This document shows positions 26,029 through 35,855 of a stretch of DNA of 64,000 nucleotides, piece after piece. Position numbers and translations under genes: made by a program. The DNA comes from Candidatus Rokuibacteriota bacterium. Its GTDB lineage: Bacteria > Methylomirabilota > Methylomirabilia > Rokubacteriales > CSP1-6. Each line of letters begins with the position of its first letter. Position 1 is the stretch's first letter. Below the pieces are notes generated by a model, which was not told where the DNA came from, searched no databases, and saw only the letters and a list, made by a program, of their open reading frames with translations. Where the stretch lies: assembly GCA_016193045.1 (NCBI GenBank), contig JACPSW010000007.1, positions 1 to 64,000 of the forward strand. The letters run 5' to 3'.

Positions 26029-28313
26029 AGGTAGCGGTACTTCCGTCTCAGCCTGAGCCGGACTAGCTCGGCTGCGGTGTTCACGACAAAAGTGAGGCAG
26101 AAGAGCAGGAACGCCGCCAGGAAGAGCACGCGGAAGAGCGTCCCGCCCTCGGGCGCCTCCGGCAGCTCCACGGCAATGTTGGCAGACAGCGCGCGGAAGC
26201 CGTTGAAGATGGACCAGTCCATCACCGGGGTGTTCCCGGTGGCCATGAGGACGATCATGGTCTCGCCCACCGCCCGCCCGAACCCGATCATGATGGCCGA
26301 GAAGATCCCGGGGCTCGCCGTGGGAAGGACGATCCGGAGGGCCGTCTGCCAACGGGTGGCGCCGAGCGCCAGGGAGCCCGCACGCAGGTGCTGGGGGACG
26401 TTCGCGAGGGAATCCTCGGCGATCGTGAAGATGATGGGGATGACGGCAAACCCCATGGCGATCCCGACGACCAGCGAGTTGCGCTGGTCGTAGGTGAGAC
26501 CGAGCGCCGAGAGGAGCCACGTCTGATAGCTCCCGCCCAGGAGGGCGGCCTCCACGAGCCCGCCGAGCGCGAAGGCGACCCACAGGCCGAGCACGGTCAC
26601 CGGGACGAGGAGGAGGGCCTCCGTCCCGGGCTTGACGCGGTTTCGAAGCGCGACGGGAAGCCGCCGCCAGCCGAGGAGCGCGAGGAGAATGCACGAGGGC
26701 AGAACCAACGGCATCAGGAAGACCCCCGGCACCACGCGCTCCACCATGGGGGCGAGCCAGAGCCCGGCCAGGAAGCCCAGCACGACGCTCGGGAGGGCGG
26801 CCATGATCTCGACCACCGGCTTCACGTAGCCCTTCACGTTGGGGTGCATGAACTCGCTCACGTACAGGGCCGCCAGGAGCGCCAGCGGCACCGCGAAGAG
26901 AAGGGCGTAGAAGGTCCCCTTGAGCGTGCCGTAGATGAGCGGCGTCAGGCTGAGCTTCGCCTCGAAGTCGTCCGTGCCGCCGGTGGACTGCCAGACGTAG
27001 GCCGGCTCCGAGTACCCCTCGTACCAGACCTTCCCGAAGACCGTCCGGAGGGTCACCTCCGGGTGCGCGTTGTCCACCCCCCAGTGGGAGATCGCGCCGT
27101 GCGCGTCCACGGCGAGGAGGCCGTCGGCCTTGGGGGCGAAGTCGATCGCCCTGAGCTGGACGCCCTCCTCCGCCTTGAGCGAGAGCAGCGTCTTCCCCGA
27201 CGTCCCGTAGTGGACCTGGACCTGGCCGGAGGCGTCGGCCGTGGCGAAGCCCTTGTCGCGCTTGGAGGCGGTGATCGCGATGACGGGACCGCTATGCCCC
27301 TGGAACCGGTAGACGCGCGTGAGCCGGCGCTCCCCGCCCACCGGCCGCGGGATCACTTGCCAGGTCGAGACCGCGCCCCCCTCGTCGCCGGCCACCAGAG
27401 TCCGGTCGCCGATCAGGAAGCCGAGGGCGGTCACGGGGGCGCCAGCGGCCGAGACGCCGACCGCTTCGAGCAGCTTCGGCGTTTCGCGCTCCCGCAGGTC
27501 GTACCGCAAGACCTGACCGCTCGAAGTACCCACGAAGAGGTCCTCCGCCCGGCCGTCCAGCCTGAGGGCGGTGATCTCTCCCTCGGTTTCCGCCGTGAGC
27601 GCCTGGACGGACCGCTCCGTGCGGCTCTCGCCGATCAGAGCCCTCTTCTCCACCACCGTCTCGACGAGGAGCTCGCGGCGACCCACCTGAGCGATCGTGA
27701 CGGCCCCGCCGCCCGTGGAGGCGAACGCCACGCGCCGGATCGGGCGCTTCCGCGCGGGATCCAGGAGCGCCGCTTCCTTGAACTCGGGCTGCGGCGTGAC
27801 GCTCCGCCGGCCGTCCCTGAAGGCTACGTCGAACCTCATCTCCACCGGGATGGTCCGGCCGTCCGACGTCCCGAGGAGGAGGCCCCGATTGCCGGCGGAG
27901 GCGACCGTCGTGATACTGGCGCCATCCAGCCCGGGGACGGGCACGGGCGACGGGACCGGCCCCTCTTTCAAGGTCACGAACTCGATCGCCCCATCCCCCG
28001 TGATCCGGTACGCGACCTCCCGGTACTCCTCAACGCCGAGGGAATCGCCGGCAGCCGGCGCGCGGACACCCCCCGCGGCGTGACGGCCGAGGAAGCTCCC
28101 GGTGGGCTTCGTGAAGAGGGGGTAGACCTCGCCCGCGATCACCACGAGGATCGCGAGGATGGAAGCGATGATGATGACGCCGCCGCCCGCGACCAGGCGG
28201 GCGGCGGCACGGTCGGCCAGGAGCCGCCGCCTGGTGCGCCGGCGGCTCGCGGCGAGTGGGCGAGCCGGCGTCGCCGGCCCGCCCGCCCCGAGGGTCTGGG
28301 TGCTGATCGCCAC
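26025..28313 (-). CDS. pstC: Phosphate ABC transporter permease PstC, long form with periplasmic beta-propeller-like insert
   Basis: The product has 762 residues. A TM helix near residues 40-65 is followed by about 380 residues of repeated beta-rich segments (LRYDLRER, VSTWQVIPR, QGHSGPVIAITASKRDKGFATADASGQVQV), resembling a WD40-like propeller. The permease core begins near LIYGTLKGTFYALLFAVPLALLAALYVSEFM. Its coupling loop is NVPQHLRAGSLALGATRWQTALRIV. The pstC and pstA inserts probably form a joint periplasmic structure. It lies one base after pstS. Confidence 0.93.
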   Translation of the reverse strand: MAISTQTLGAGGPATPARPLAASRRRTRRRLLADRAAARLVAGGGVIIIASILAILVVIAGEVYPLFTKPTGSFLGRHAAGGVRAPAAGDSLGVEEYREVAYRITGDGAIEFVTLKEGPVPSPVPVPGLDGASITTVASAGNRGLLLGTSDGRTIPVEMRFDVAFRDGRRSVTPQPEFKEAALLDPARKRPIRRVAFASTGGGAVTIAQVGRRELLVETVVEKRALIGESRTERSVQALTAETEGEITALRLDGRAEDLFVGTSSGQVLRYDLRERETPKLLEAVGVSAAGAPVTALGFLIGDRTLVAGDEGGAVSTWQVIPRPVGGERRLTRVYRFQGHSGPVIAITASKRDKGFATADASGQVQVHYGTSGKTLLSLKAEEGVQLRAIDFAPKADGLLAVDAHGAISHWGVDNAHPEVTLRTVFGKVWYEGYSEPAYVWQSTGGTDDFEAKLSLTPLIYGTLKGTFYALLFAVPLALLAALYVSEFMHPNVKGYVKPVVEIMAALPSVVLGFLAGLWLAPMVERVVPGVFLMPLVLPSCILLALLGWRRLPVALRNRVKPGTEALLLVPVTVLGLWVAFALGGLVEAALLGGSYQTWLLSALGLTYDQRNSLVVGIAMGFAVIPIIFTIAEDSLANVPQHLRAGSLALGATRWQTALRIVLPTASPGIFSAIMIGFGRAVGETMIVLMATGNTPVMDWSIFNGFRALSANIAVELPEAPEGGTLFRVLFLAAFLLFCLTFVVNTAAELVRLRLRRKYRYL

Positions 28314-28314
28314 G

Positions 28315-29301
28315 CTATTGGATCTTGTTGAGCTCTTCCTTGGCGATCGAGGCAGGGATCGGGAAGTAGCCGTCCTTGATCACGACCTCCTGCCCTTCCT
28401 TGGAGAGCACGAGCTTGACGAACTCCCGGGTCAGGGGGTCGAGCGCCTTCCCGGGCGCCTTGTTCACGTACACGAAGAGGAACCGCGAGAGCGGGTAACT
28501 GCCGGCATAGGCGTTCTCAGGGTCCGCCTCGTAGCACCGGGCCCCTTCCTTCTCCGCCAGCGGCACCGCCCGGACCCCCGCCGTGGCGTAACCGATCCCG
28601 CTGTAGCCGACGGCGTAGCGGTCCACCGTCACGCCCTGGACGACCGACGCCGAGCCCGGCTGCTCCTTCACCGAGTCCTTGAAGTCCCCGTTCTTCAGCG
28701 CGTGCTCCTTGAAAAAACCGTAGGTCCCAGAGGCCGAGTTGCGGCCGTAGAGGCTCAAGGGCTTGTTGGCCCACTCGCCGGTCAGCCCGAGCTGCCGCCA
28801 GGTTTTGACGTCCTCCTTGTACCCGGAGCGGCGCGACTTGGAGAAGATCGCGTCCACCTGGGCCATCGTCAGGCACTTGATCGGGTTGTCCTTGTTGACG
28901 AACACCGCCAGCGCGTCCACGGACGTGCGGATCGGCGTCGGCTTGTAGCCGTACTTCTTCTCGAACTGGTCGATCTCGGTCCCCTTCATCGCCCGGGACA
29001 TGGGGCCGAGCTGCGCCGTCCCCGAGATCAGGGCCGGGGGCGCCGTGGAGGAGCCCTTCCCCTCGATCTGGATCTTGGCGTTGGGGTAGAACTTGTTGAA
29101 GCTCTCGGCCCAAAGGGTCATCAGGTTGTTCAGGGTATCCGACCCGATGCTCGACAGGTTGCCGCTGACGCCGGGCGCCGTCTTGTACGAGACCAGCGCC
29201 GGGTCGAGCTTGGGCGGCCCGGACGCGAACACCTCCGCCGCGGCCAGACCCGCCAGGATGACAGCTGCCAAGGCCATCGCGATCGCTCTGCGCGTCCTCA
29301 T
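28315..29301 (-). CDS. pstS: Phosphate-binding periplasmic protein PstS
   Basis: The 328-residue protein has a signal peptide ([23 protein letters not shown]). The phosphate-binding Ser/Gly motifs are [45 protein letters not shown] and [19 protein letters not shown]. It captures phosphate in the periplasm and hands it to PstCA. The ATG at 29301 is favoured because AAGGAGGAGAAG precedes it. A longer frame from 29334 would start ahead of that ribosome site. Confidence 0.95.
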   Translation of the reverse strand: MRTRRAIAMALAAVILAGLAAAEVFASGPPKLDPALVSYKTAPGVSGNLSSIGSDTLNNLMTLWAESFNKFYPNAKIQIEGKGSSTAPPALISGTAQLGPMSRAMKGTEIDQFEKKYGYKPTPIRTSVDALAVFVNKDNPIKCLTMAQVDAIFSKSRRSGYKEDVKTWRQLGLTGEWANKPLSLYGRNSASGTYGFFKEHALKNGDFKDSVKEQPGSASVVQGVTVDRYAVGYSGIGYATAGVRAVPLAEKEGARCYEADPENAYAGSYPLSRFLFVYVNKAPGKALDPLTREFVKLVLSKEGQEVVIKDGYFPIPASIAKEELNKIQ

Positions 29302-29356
29302 CGCTTCTCCTCCTTGTTCGTCGGTTTCCAGCATGGCCGACCCGTGTTTCGGCCTG

Positions 29357-29383
29357 GTTACGGGCGTGTTACAAGTACGTTAC
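29357..29383 (-). promoter_or_regulatory. Pho box candidate, three 11-bp half-sites
   Basis: On the minus strand the core GTAAC recurs three times at exact 11-base spacing (plus-strand GTTAC at 29357, 29368 and 29379), with flanks CCGTAAC and TTGTAAC. PhoB sites are tandem 11-bp repeats with CTGTCAT/CTGTAAC-like cores. It lies about 56 bases upstream of the pstS ATG. Confidence 0.65.
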
Positions 29384-29422
29384 GGCTGTCCTCCACCACT
29401 GAGGCGAGTCTGGCCTGGAGAA

Positions 29423-29440
29423 ATTACGAAGGGATGACGG
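29423..29440 (-). promoter_or_regulatory. Second Pho box candidate
   Basis: Minus-strand CCGTCAT (29434-29440) and TCGTAAT (29423-29429) are 11 bases apart, fitting two PhoB half-sites. They lie about 40 bases upstream of the triple repeat and between phoR and pstS. Confidence 0.5.
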
Positions 29441-29488
29441 GCAAGTAAATAATGGGTAACGCCCTGCGCGATCGAAGAGAGGCCGGGC

Positions 29489-31291
29489 CTACGCCAGGGG
29501 GAGGGTGAAGCGGACGGTGGTGCCCTTGCCCGCCTCGCTCTCGATCCCGAGCGCTCCGCCGTGGGCCTGGACGAGGTGCTTGACGATGGCAAGCCCGAGC
29601 CCGGTCCCTCCCAGTTCCCGGGAGCGGGCCTTGTCCACGCGGTAAAAGCGCTCGGTGATCCGGGGTAAGTCGGTGGAGGGGATGCCGATGCCGGTGTCGG
29701 CGACGGCGATCTCGACCATCTGGTCCCGGGCAGCCGCGGTGACGGTCACGCGGCCCCCCGCCGGAGTGAACTTCACCGCGTTGTCGAGGAGGTTGATCAG
29801 GATCTGGGCCAACCGGTCCGCGTCCGCGAGGACGCGCGGGAGATCGGGCGGGAGGTCGGCGGCAAGAGACACGTCTTTCCCCGCAGCCCGCGGCTCGATG
29901 ATCGCCACCACTGCCTCGAGCGCCTCGCCGAGCTCCGTCGGCTGCAGTTCGAGGGCCACTTTCCCCAGCTCGATGTTGGAGAGGTCCGTGAGGTCGTCCA
30001 GCAGCCGGCCCAGTCGCTCGGTGTGGCGGGAGACGATCTCGAGGAAGCGCCGCGCGTTGTCCCGCTCGTCGAGCCCTCCCTCCAGCAGCGTCTCCAGATA
30101 GCCGCGGATGGCCGTCAGCGGCGTCCTGAGCTCGTGCGACACGTTCGCCACGAACTCCGTCCTGACGCGCTCCAGCCGGCGGAGCTGGGTGACATCATGG
30201 AGTACCATGAGCACGCCGGTCCCCTCGCCGCCGACGCGCAGCGGGAGGGCGTGCACGTCGAGGATCCGCTCCACGGGTGTGGTCAGGCTGAGCTCGCGCG
30301 AGACCATCTCCCCCCTCGCCTCCCGGCAGGCCCGGAGGAGGTCGAGGAGGTCGGCGTTCCGGATCACCTCGAGAAAGGGCTTCCCCTCTCCCGGCCGGAG
30401 GCCCAGGCGGAACATCGCCCGGACGCTCTGGTTCAGCAGGAGAAGATGGTCGTGGGCGTCCACCGCCAGCACGCCCTCTACCATGCTGTCGAGGATGGCG
30501 GTGATCGTGGCCTGCTCGCGCCCCAGATCCTGAATCTTCTCCCGGAACCTGGAAGCCATCACGTTGAGCGCCCTGCCGAGGCCGCCGATCTCGTCGGGGG
30601 AACGGACGGGCGCCCGCACCGAGAAGTCCCCGCCCGCCATCTGACGGGCGACGGACTGCATGTCGATGACCGGCCGGGTGACGCGGCGGGCCACGAAGAG
30701 ACCGATCCCGAGCGCCACCCCGAGGGCGAGGAGCCCTCCGGCCACCAGCACTTGACGGATGGAGGCGTAAGCGCCGGTCACGACTTCGAGCGACAGGGCG
30801 AGCCTGATGATCCCGACGGTGCGCGCACCGTCCCGGACGGGGAGCGCCGCATAGAGGAGGTCCTGCCCCACGATCTCGCTTCGCCTGACGGCCCGGCCGA
30901 CGCCGGTGGCGAGGGCATCCCGGACCTCGGGGCGATCCCGGTGACTCTCGATCTTGGCCAGATCTTCCAGGGGCCGATCGGATTCGGCCACCACGCGGCC
31001 GTCGGGCAGGATGAGGGTGACGCGGGCGTCGGTGGCACGCGCGGTCTTGAGCGCGAACTCCCGTCGCGCCCGGGGGGACGCCCCCGGAGCGAAGAGCGGG
31101 CGGGCGTCGTCCTGGAGGAGCCGGGCCAGCGCCACAAGCCGCCCCTCCAGCACCTGGACGGCGCGCTCCTCGAGGGCCCGCGTCAGGTACAGCCCCGCGA
31201 CGACCTCGACGACGGCTACGAAGGCCAGGAGCGTAAGGGTGAGCTTGACGGCGATGCGCCGGCGGAAGAACAGGATCAGCCGGCGGAGCAT
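29489..31291 (-). CDS. phoR: PhoR-type sensor histidine kinase
   Basis: The 600-residue kinase has TM helix 1 near residues 10-32, a periplasmic sensor, TM helix 2 near 185-205, then HAMP (RRVTRPVIDMQSVARQM), PAS (ILDSMVEGVLAVDAHD), HisKA with the phospho-His in NVSHELRTPLTAIRGYLE, and HATPase with NLLDNAVKFTPAGG, DTGIGIP and GGTGLGLAIVKH. With PhoB it senses phosphate limitation through PstSCAB-PhoU. The ATG at 31291 overlaps the phoB stop as ATGA. Confidence 0.93.
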   Translation of the reverse strand: MLRRLILFFRRRIAVKLTLTLLAFVAVVEVVAGLYLTRALEERAVQVLEGRLVALARLLQDDARPLFAPGASPRARREFALKTARATDARVTLILPDGRVVAESDRPLEDLAKIESHRDRPEVRDALATGVGRAVRRSEIVGQDLLYAALPVRDGARTVGIIRLALSLEVVTGAYASIRQVLVAGGLLALGVALGIGLFVARRVTRPVIDMQSVARQMAGGDFSVRAPVRSPDEIGGLGRALNVMASRFREKIQDLGREQATITAILDSMVEGVLAVDAHDHLLLLNQSVRAMFRLGLRPGEGKPFLEVIRNADLLDLLRACREARGEMVSRELSLTTPVERILDVHALPLRVGGEGTGVLMVLHDVTQLRRLERVRTEFVANVSHELRTPLTAIRGYLETLLEGGLDERDNARRFLEIVSRHTERLGRLLDDLTDLSNIELGKVALELQPTELGEALEAVVAIIEPRAAGKDVSLAADLPPDLPRVLADADRLAQILINLLDNAVKFTPAGGRVTVTAAARDQMVEIAVADTGIGIPSTDLPRITERFYRVDKARSRELGGTGLGLAIVKHLVQAHGGALGIESEAGKGTTVRFTLPLA

Positions 31292-31980
31292 CACTCGGCC
31301 TCCTCGAAGCGGTACCCGACGCTCTTGGCGGTGACGATGCGGCGCCCCTCGACGCCCAGCTTCTGCCGGAGACGGCGGACGTGCACGTCCACGGTGCGCG
31401 ACTCGATCTCGCCGGCGCGAGCGTATCCCCATACGCCGTCCAGGAGAACCTCGCGGGAGAGGACCCGGCCGCGGGCCTCGATGAGGGCGCGAAGGAGGTC
31501 GAACTCCTTCGGCGTGAGCACGGCCGGCGCGCCGCCCACGGCCACCTGGCGCTTGCCGAAATCGACGCTGAGGCCGCCGACGCTGAACACGGCCGGACCC
31601 TCCGGGGGCCGGGCCCGTCGGAGAACCGCCTTGACCCGGGCCACCAGCTCCTTCGGCGAGAACGGCTTGGTGATGTAATCGTCGGCGCCGAGCTCCAGGC
31701 CGACCAGGCGATCGGCCTCGTCCCCCTTGGCGGTGAGCATGATCACGGGGAGGGAGGCGGTGGAGGGATCCCGGCGGAGGCGGCGGCAGACCTCGAGGCC
31801 GCCCAGCTCGGGCAGCATCAGGTCGAGGACGACGAGGTCGGGGGGAGCGGTCTTGACGTGCCTCAGCGCCTCCGCGCCGTTCCGGGCCGTGCGGACCTGA
31901 AACCCCTCCCGCTCGAGGTGGAGGACGACGAGGTCGCGGATGTCCGGCTCATCCTCGACCACCAGCACCCGCGCCGCCAT
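31291..31980 (-). CDS. phoB: PhoB-type response regulator (OmpR family)
   Basis: The 229-residue protein has a receiver domain (acidic pair in VVEDEPD, phospho-Asp in DLVVLDLMLPELGG, Lys in ITKPFSPKELV) and a winged-helix domain (LTPKEFDLLRALIEARGRVLSREVLLDGVWGY, RTVDVHVRRLRQKL). It should bind the Pho boxes ahead of pstS. It starts 12 bases after the MBL lipoprotein gene and is followed by phoR. Confidence 0.93.
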   Translation of the reverse strand: MAARVLVVEDEPDIRDLVVLHLEREGFQVRTARNGAEALRHVKTAPPDLVVLDLMLPELGGLEVCRRLRRDPSTASLPVIMLTAKGDEADRLVGLELGADDYITKPFSPKELVARVKAVLRRARPPEGPAVFSVGGLSVDFGKRQVAVGGAPAVLTPKEFDLLRALIEARGRVLSREVLLDGVWGYARAGEIESRTVDVHVRRLRQKLGVEGRRIVTAKSVGYRFEEAE

Positions 31981-31992
31981 GGCGATCCCATC

Positions 31993-33039
31993 TTACCAGT
32001 GGCGTGTCTCACCGTGCTTGAGTAGGAACAGCCGGTCGGGGTCGATCCCGCGCCGCCGGGCTTCGGCCGCCAGGCGCTTCGGGGGCTCCTCGATCGGTTC
32101 TTCGGTCAGGTCGAACGTCCCCCAGTGGACGCCGAGGAACCGCCGGCCGCGGACGTCCTCGAAGAGCTGGAGGGCTTCCTCCGGCGTGGTGTGGGCCGGC
32201 CGCATGATGACGGCCGGCACATACGCGCCGATCGGGACGGCGGCCAGGTCGAAGGGGCCGAGACGCCTGCCGATCTCCTTGAAAACGTCGTAGTAGCCCG
32301 TGTCGCCCGCGAAGAAAAGCCGCTTGGCCCGCCCGGCCACCGCCCATCCGCTCCACAGGCGGCGGTTCCGGTCCCAGAAGGTGCGGCTCGAGAAGTGCTG
32401 GGCCGGCAGGCACGTCAGCGTGAGCCCCCGGACCGAGCGGCTCTCCCACCAGTCCAGCTCCTCCACGCTCGTGATCCCCAGGCCGGCGAACCACGCCTTG
32501 AGCCCCAGTGGGACGAGGAACAGCGGGCGGTGGACTTCGGCCAGGCGCGCAACGGTGGCGACGTCCAGGTGATCGTAGTGGTCATGGGAGATCAGGACCA
32601 GGTGGATGGGCGGGAGGTCCTCGAACCGGAGGCCGGGCGGCGTGACGCGCTTGGGTCCCATGAAGGGCAGCGGGCTCGCCCGCTCGGACCACTGGGGATC
32701 GGTCAGGAGGTTGACGCCGTCGAGCTGGATCAGGAGCGTGGAGTGCCCCACCCAGGTGACGGTGGCTTCGCTCCGGTTCCCGCGGAGCGCGCGGCCGTCG
32801 TTCTCCACGCGCGGCAGGCTCGCCGTCCGCGGATGGAAGGTCGTCGCCCAGATGCGGGAGAGGAAGAATTTTGTGCGGACCCAGGCCGGCGCCGGGACGT
32901 AGGCGGGGTTGGGATTCCTGAACCCGCCTTCCGCGTGGTGGGCGGGAGCGCCGGCCTTCGAGTCGCCGACGCCGGCGCACCCCGCGAGGAGACCGGCCAG
33001 CAGAATCGGGACGCCCCCGACGACGCGATTGAGGCTCAC
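31993..33039 (-). CDS. Lipoprotein metallo-beta-lactamase-fold hydrolase, NAPE-PLD/UlaG-like
   Basis: From the GTG at 33039 the 348-residue product has a lipoprotein signal ending LLAGLLAGC. An MBL fold follows: WVGHSTLLIQLDG, LISHDHYDHLD (metal HxHxDH), LPAQHFSSRTFWDRNRRLWSGW, FAGDTGYYDVF and GVHWGTFDL. The AQHFSSR and W-rich segment resembles NAPE-PLD-like phosphodiesterases, which cleave phospholipids. Its place directly ahead of phoBR suggests a role in phosphate scavenging, which is inference. An ATG at 33093 would lengthen the N-terminus by 18 residues. Confidence 0.82.
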   Translation of the reverse strand: MSLNRVVGGVPILLAGLLAGCAGVGDSKAGAPAHHAEGGFRNPNPAYVPAPAWVRTKFFLSRIWATTFHPRTASLPRVENDGRALRGNRSEATVTWVGHSTLLIQLDGVNLLTDPQWSERASPLPFMGPKRVTPPGLRFEDLPPIHLVLISHDHYDHLDVATVARLAEVHRPLFLVPLGLKAWFAGLGITSVEELDWWESRSVRGLTLTCLPAQHFSSRTFWDRNRRLWSGWAVAGRAKRLFFAGDTGYYDVFKEIGRRLGPFDLAAVPIGAYVPAVIMRPAHTTPEEALQLFEDVRGRRFLGVHWGTFDLTEEPIEEPPKRLAAEARRRGIDPDRLFLLKHGETRHW

Positions 33040-33945
33040 GGACCGCGAGTGTACCCCGGACCGTGACCGCGTGCCAGCGGAGCGGGCGCACAATCCTTAG
33101 GGCAACCCCGCCGGGGTCACGACTTCCGGAGGTCGAGGGCAGGGAGACCGAGGAGCGAGCGCCGGGCCACGGCCCACAGGCCCCGGGTTGCTTCGGTGAG
33201 GTCGCAGGCCGAGGGCGCGAGGAACCGAACCAGACATCCGCCCCGGGCCACGAGGCTCACGCCGCCCAGAACCGACGGCGACGCGGCGAGCCGCGCTTCC
33301 AGGGCGGACATCACGGCCTCCCAGCCCGCGAAGCCGTCGGCGAAAAGCCCGAGGCTCGCGACGTAACCGAAGCGCTCCATCCCGCCGAGCCCCTGGGGGA
33401 TTCGTCGCGAGGGATCGAGGTGGATCCGCTCCAGAAAGATCGGCCGCCCGCCGGAGGTGACGGTGATCCGGCTCATGATCTCTGCGAATGCCCAGCGCTC
33501 CTCCCGGGCGAGCCGGCCGATGGCCAGGGCGTCGGAGAGGATCGCCCGGCTCCCGGGCCCCATTTCCACGGTCAGGGACTGATGGAACGCCGAGCCCGGA
33601 TGGGGGATCACGTGATCTGGAATGTATTCGACCGTGGCGCCGGCCGCCAGCCGGATGCTGGTGTCCTGAACGGCGGGAGGGCCGAGCGCCCGATAGACCC
33701 GTGTGGCGGAGGGCGTGGTCAGGCAGACGTGGGCGCCGGGCCCGAGCGAGATCCCGCTCTCCAGGCGATCGCCTCCCAGCACCCCGCCCGTGGGATTCAG
33801 GAGCATGAGACAGACCGAGCCATCGGCCTCAAGGGGGATCGGCTCCAGCGCCTGGAGGGGAAGCGTGAAGCGGCGGGCGGTCAGGATGGTGCCCCCGCCC
33901 CGGCGCTCGAAGGCGAGCGCCAGGGCCCCGTCCCGCCCGACGCGA

Positions 33946-34530
<585 letters not shown>

Positions 34531-34728
34531 CCCGAAGCCGTAGCGCCGCGCGAAGCGCAGGGCGGCGGAGCGCGCTGAGTCCCGCAGGGACGAAGCCTAC
34601 CCCCCGCCGCGGGGGGATGGGGGGGCCAGCGGAGCCGCCCGAGCGAGCGCCAGGCGTCGAGGCGAGGAGGTCTGAGCGAGCGGGGCATCCCCGGCGGGAG
34701 CGGCGCAAACTCGAGTAAGGACCAGGGA

Positions 34729-35418
34729 TCATGAGCGGAAGAGCCTCGCGTCCAGCCGGGCGTGACGCATGCCCGCGATCTCGAGCCCCGGGGCAAAGCT
34801 CCAGAGATCCGCGGGCCCCTTGCCCTCTGCTTCGCGGGCGAGCCGCTCGATGAGCGGCGCCGCCGCCCGGAGGATGCGCTGGCCATCGAGCTGGCCGAGC
34901 GGCAGCAGCCTGAGCGCCGCGCCGACGAGGAGCGCCGCCGTCGAGTAGAGATACGCGCGGGCCGCGGCCTCGGCGGGCCACCCGAGCGCGCTCCCGGCCA
35001 GCCCGAAGGCCAGGGGGTGATGGCCCGGCGTCCGGCCCGCCTCGGCGAGCTCCGAGACGGCGCGGAGCACCGGGTGATCGGTCAGGGTAGCGGCGACGCG
35101 GAGGGTCTGGCGGCCCATCTGACGGCTGGCTTCCCGGAATTCAGCGACCGGCTTCATGGCCTCGAGGATCTCGTCGAGGGCGAGGCAGCCGTCCAGATCT
35201 TCCCTGTCGCCGAGGGCGAGCGCGACGACCACGCCGGCCGCATCGCACGGCCCCGCCGCCCCTTCGAGGTGGGCGCGGACGAACGCCTCGACGCCCGCGG
35301 CATCGCGGACCTCGCCCGCCTGCACGTAAGACTCCAGCCCGAAGGAATGGGCGTAGCCGCCGCTGGGAAAGAGACCGTCGGCGAACTGCAGGAGGCTCAG
35401 CAGGGGATCAGGGCTCAT
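34729..35418 (-). CDS. ureF: Urease accessory protein UreF
   Basis: The 229-residue helical protein starts LLSLLQFADGLFPSGGYAHSFGLESYVQAGEV, the UreF signature. It also has GRQTLRVAATL, HHPLAFGLAGSALG and LPLGQLDGQRIL. It acts as a gate and GTPase regulator in the UreDFG complex. It overlaps ureE by 11 bases. Its end is separated from ureG by a 198-base gap that holds only part of the ureG head and GC-rich filler. Confidence 0.93.
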   Translation of the reverse strand: MSPDPLLSLLQFADGLFPSGGYAHSFGLESYVQAGEVRDAAGVEAFVRAHLEGAAGPCDAAGVVVALALGDREDLDGCLALDEILEAMKPVAEFREASRQMGRQTLRVAATLTDHPVLRAVSELAEAGRTPGHHPLAFGLAGSALGWPAEAAARAYLYSTAALLVGAALRLLPLGQLDGQRILRAAAPLIERLAREAEGKGPADLWSFAPGLEIAGMRHARLDARLFRS

Positions 35419-35854
35419 GGGCGTGGGCAGCCCCGATGGGATTGAAGACGGCCGTCCGCCGCTCCCACCTCACCCCGAGCCGGGTGAGGAGCTGCTCCAT
35501 CGCCGGGTCGTCCGGGACGAGGAGGGCATCGGGCTCGAGGGCGAGCGAGAAATGGCGGTTGCCGACCTCGAAGGCGAGGCGGAGCGACTCGACGTGATCG
35601 CGCGGGAAGACGGCGATGACCGGCTCGGGGACCGATTCCACCTCCAGATACCACTCGGGCTCCACCGCGAGGATCTGCCCCGCGTGCAGCACGCTCCCGG
35701 TCGGCAGCGCGAGGGCGACTTCCCGCCCCCTCACGGTCGTGAGCCTCCGCCGGACCCACCGCCGCTCCTCCCAGGTCAGCCCGAGCGTATCCCGCTCCTT
35801 CCCGGCAAGGCTCGTCGGCTCCACGCGCGCGTGCGGTTCACTGATGACCTTCAT
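35408..35854 (-). CDS. ureE: Urease nickel metallochaperone UreE
   Basis: The 148-residue protein contains LTWEERRWVRRRLTTVRGREVALALP, GHILAVEPE-like AGQILAVEPEWYLEV, and the C-terminal metal-binding domain with VGNRHFSLALEPDALLVPDDPAMEQLLTRLG. The tail has only a few His residues (GAAHAHEP), so it is not the His-rich nickel-storing type. It lies one base after the ureC stop. Confidence 0.9.
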   Translation of the reverse strand: MKVISEPHARVEPTSLAGKERDTLGLTWEERRWVRRRLTTVRGREVALALPTGSVLHAGQILAVEPEWYLEVESVPEPVIAVFPRDHVESLRLAFEVGNRHFSLALEPDALLVPDDPAMEQLLTRLGVRWERRTAVFNPIGAAHAHEP

Positions 35855-35855
35855 G

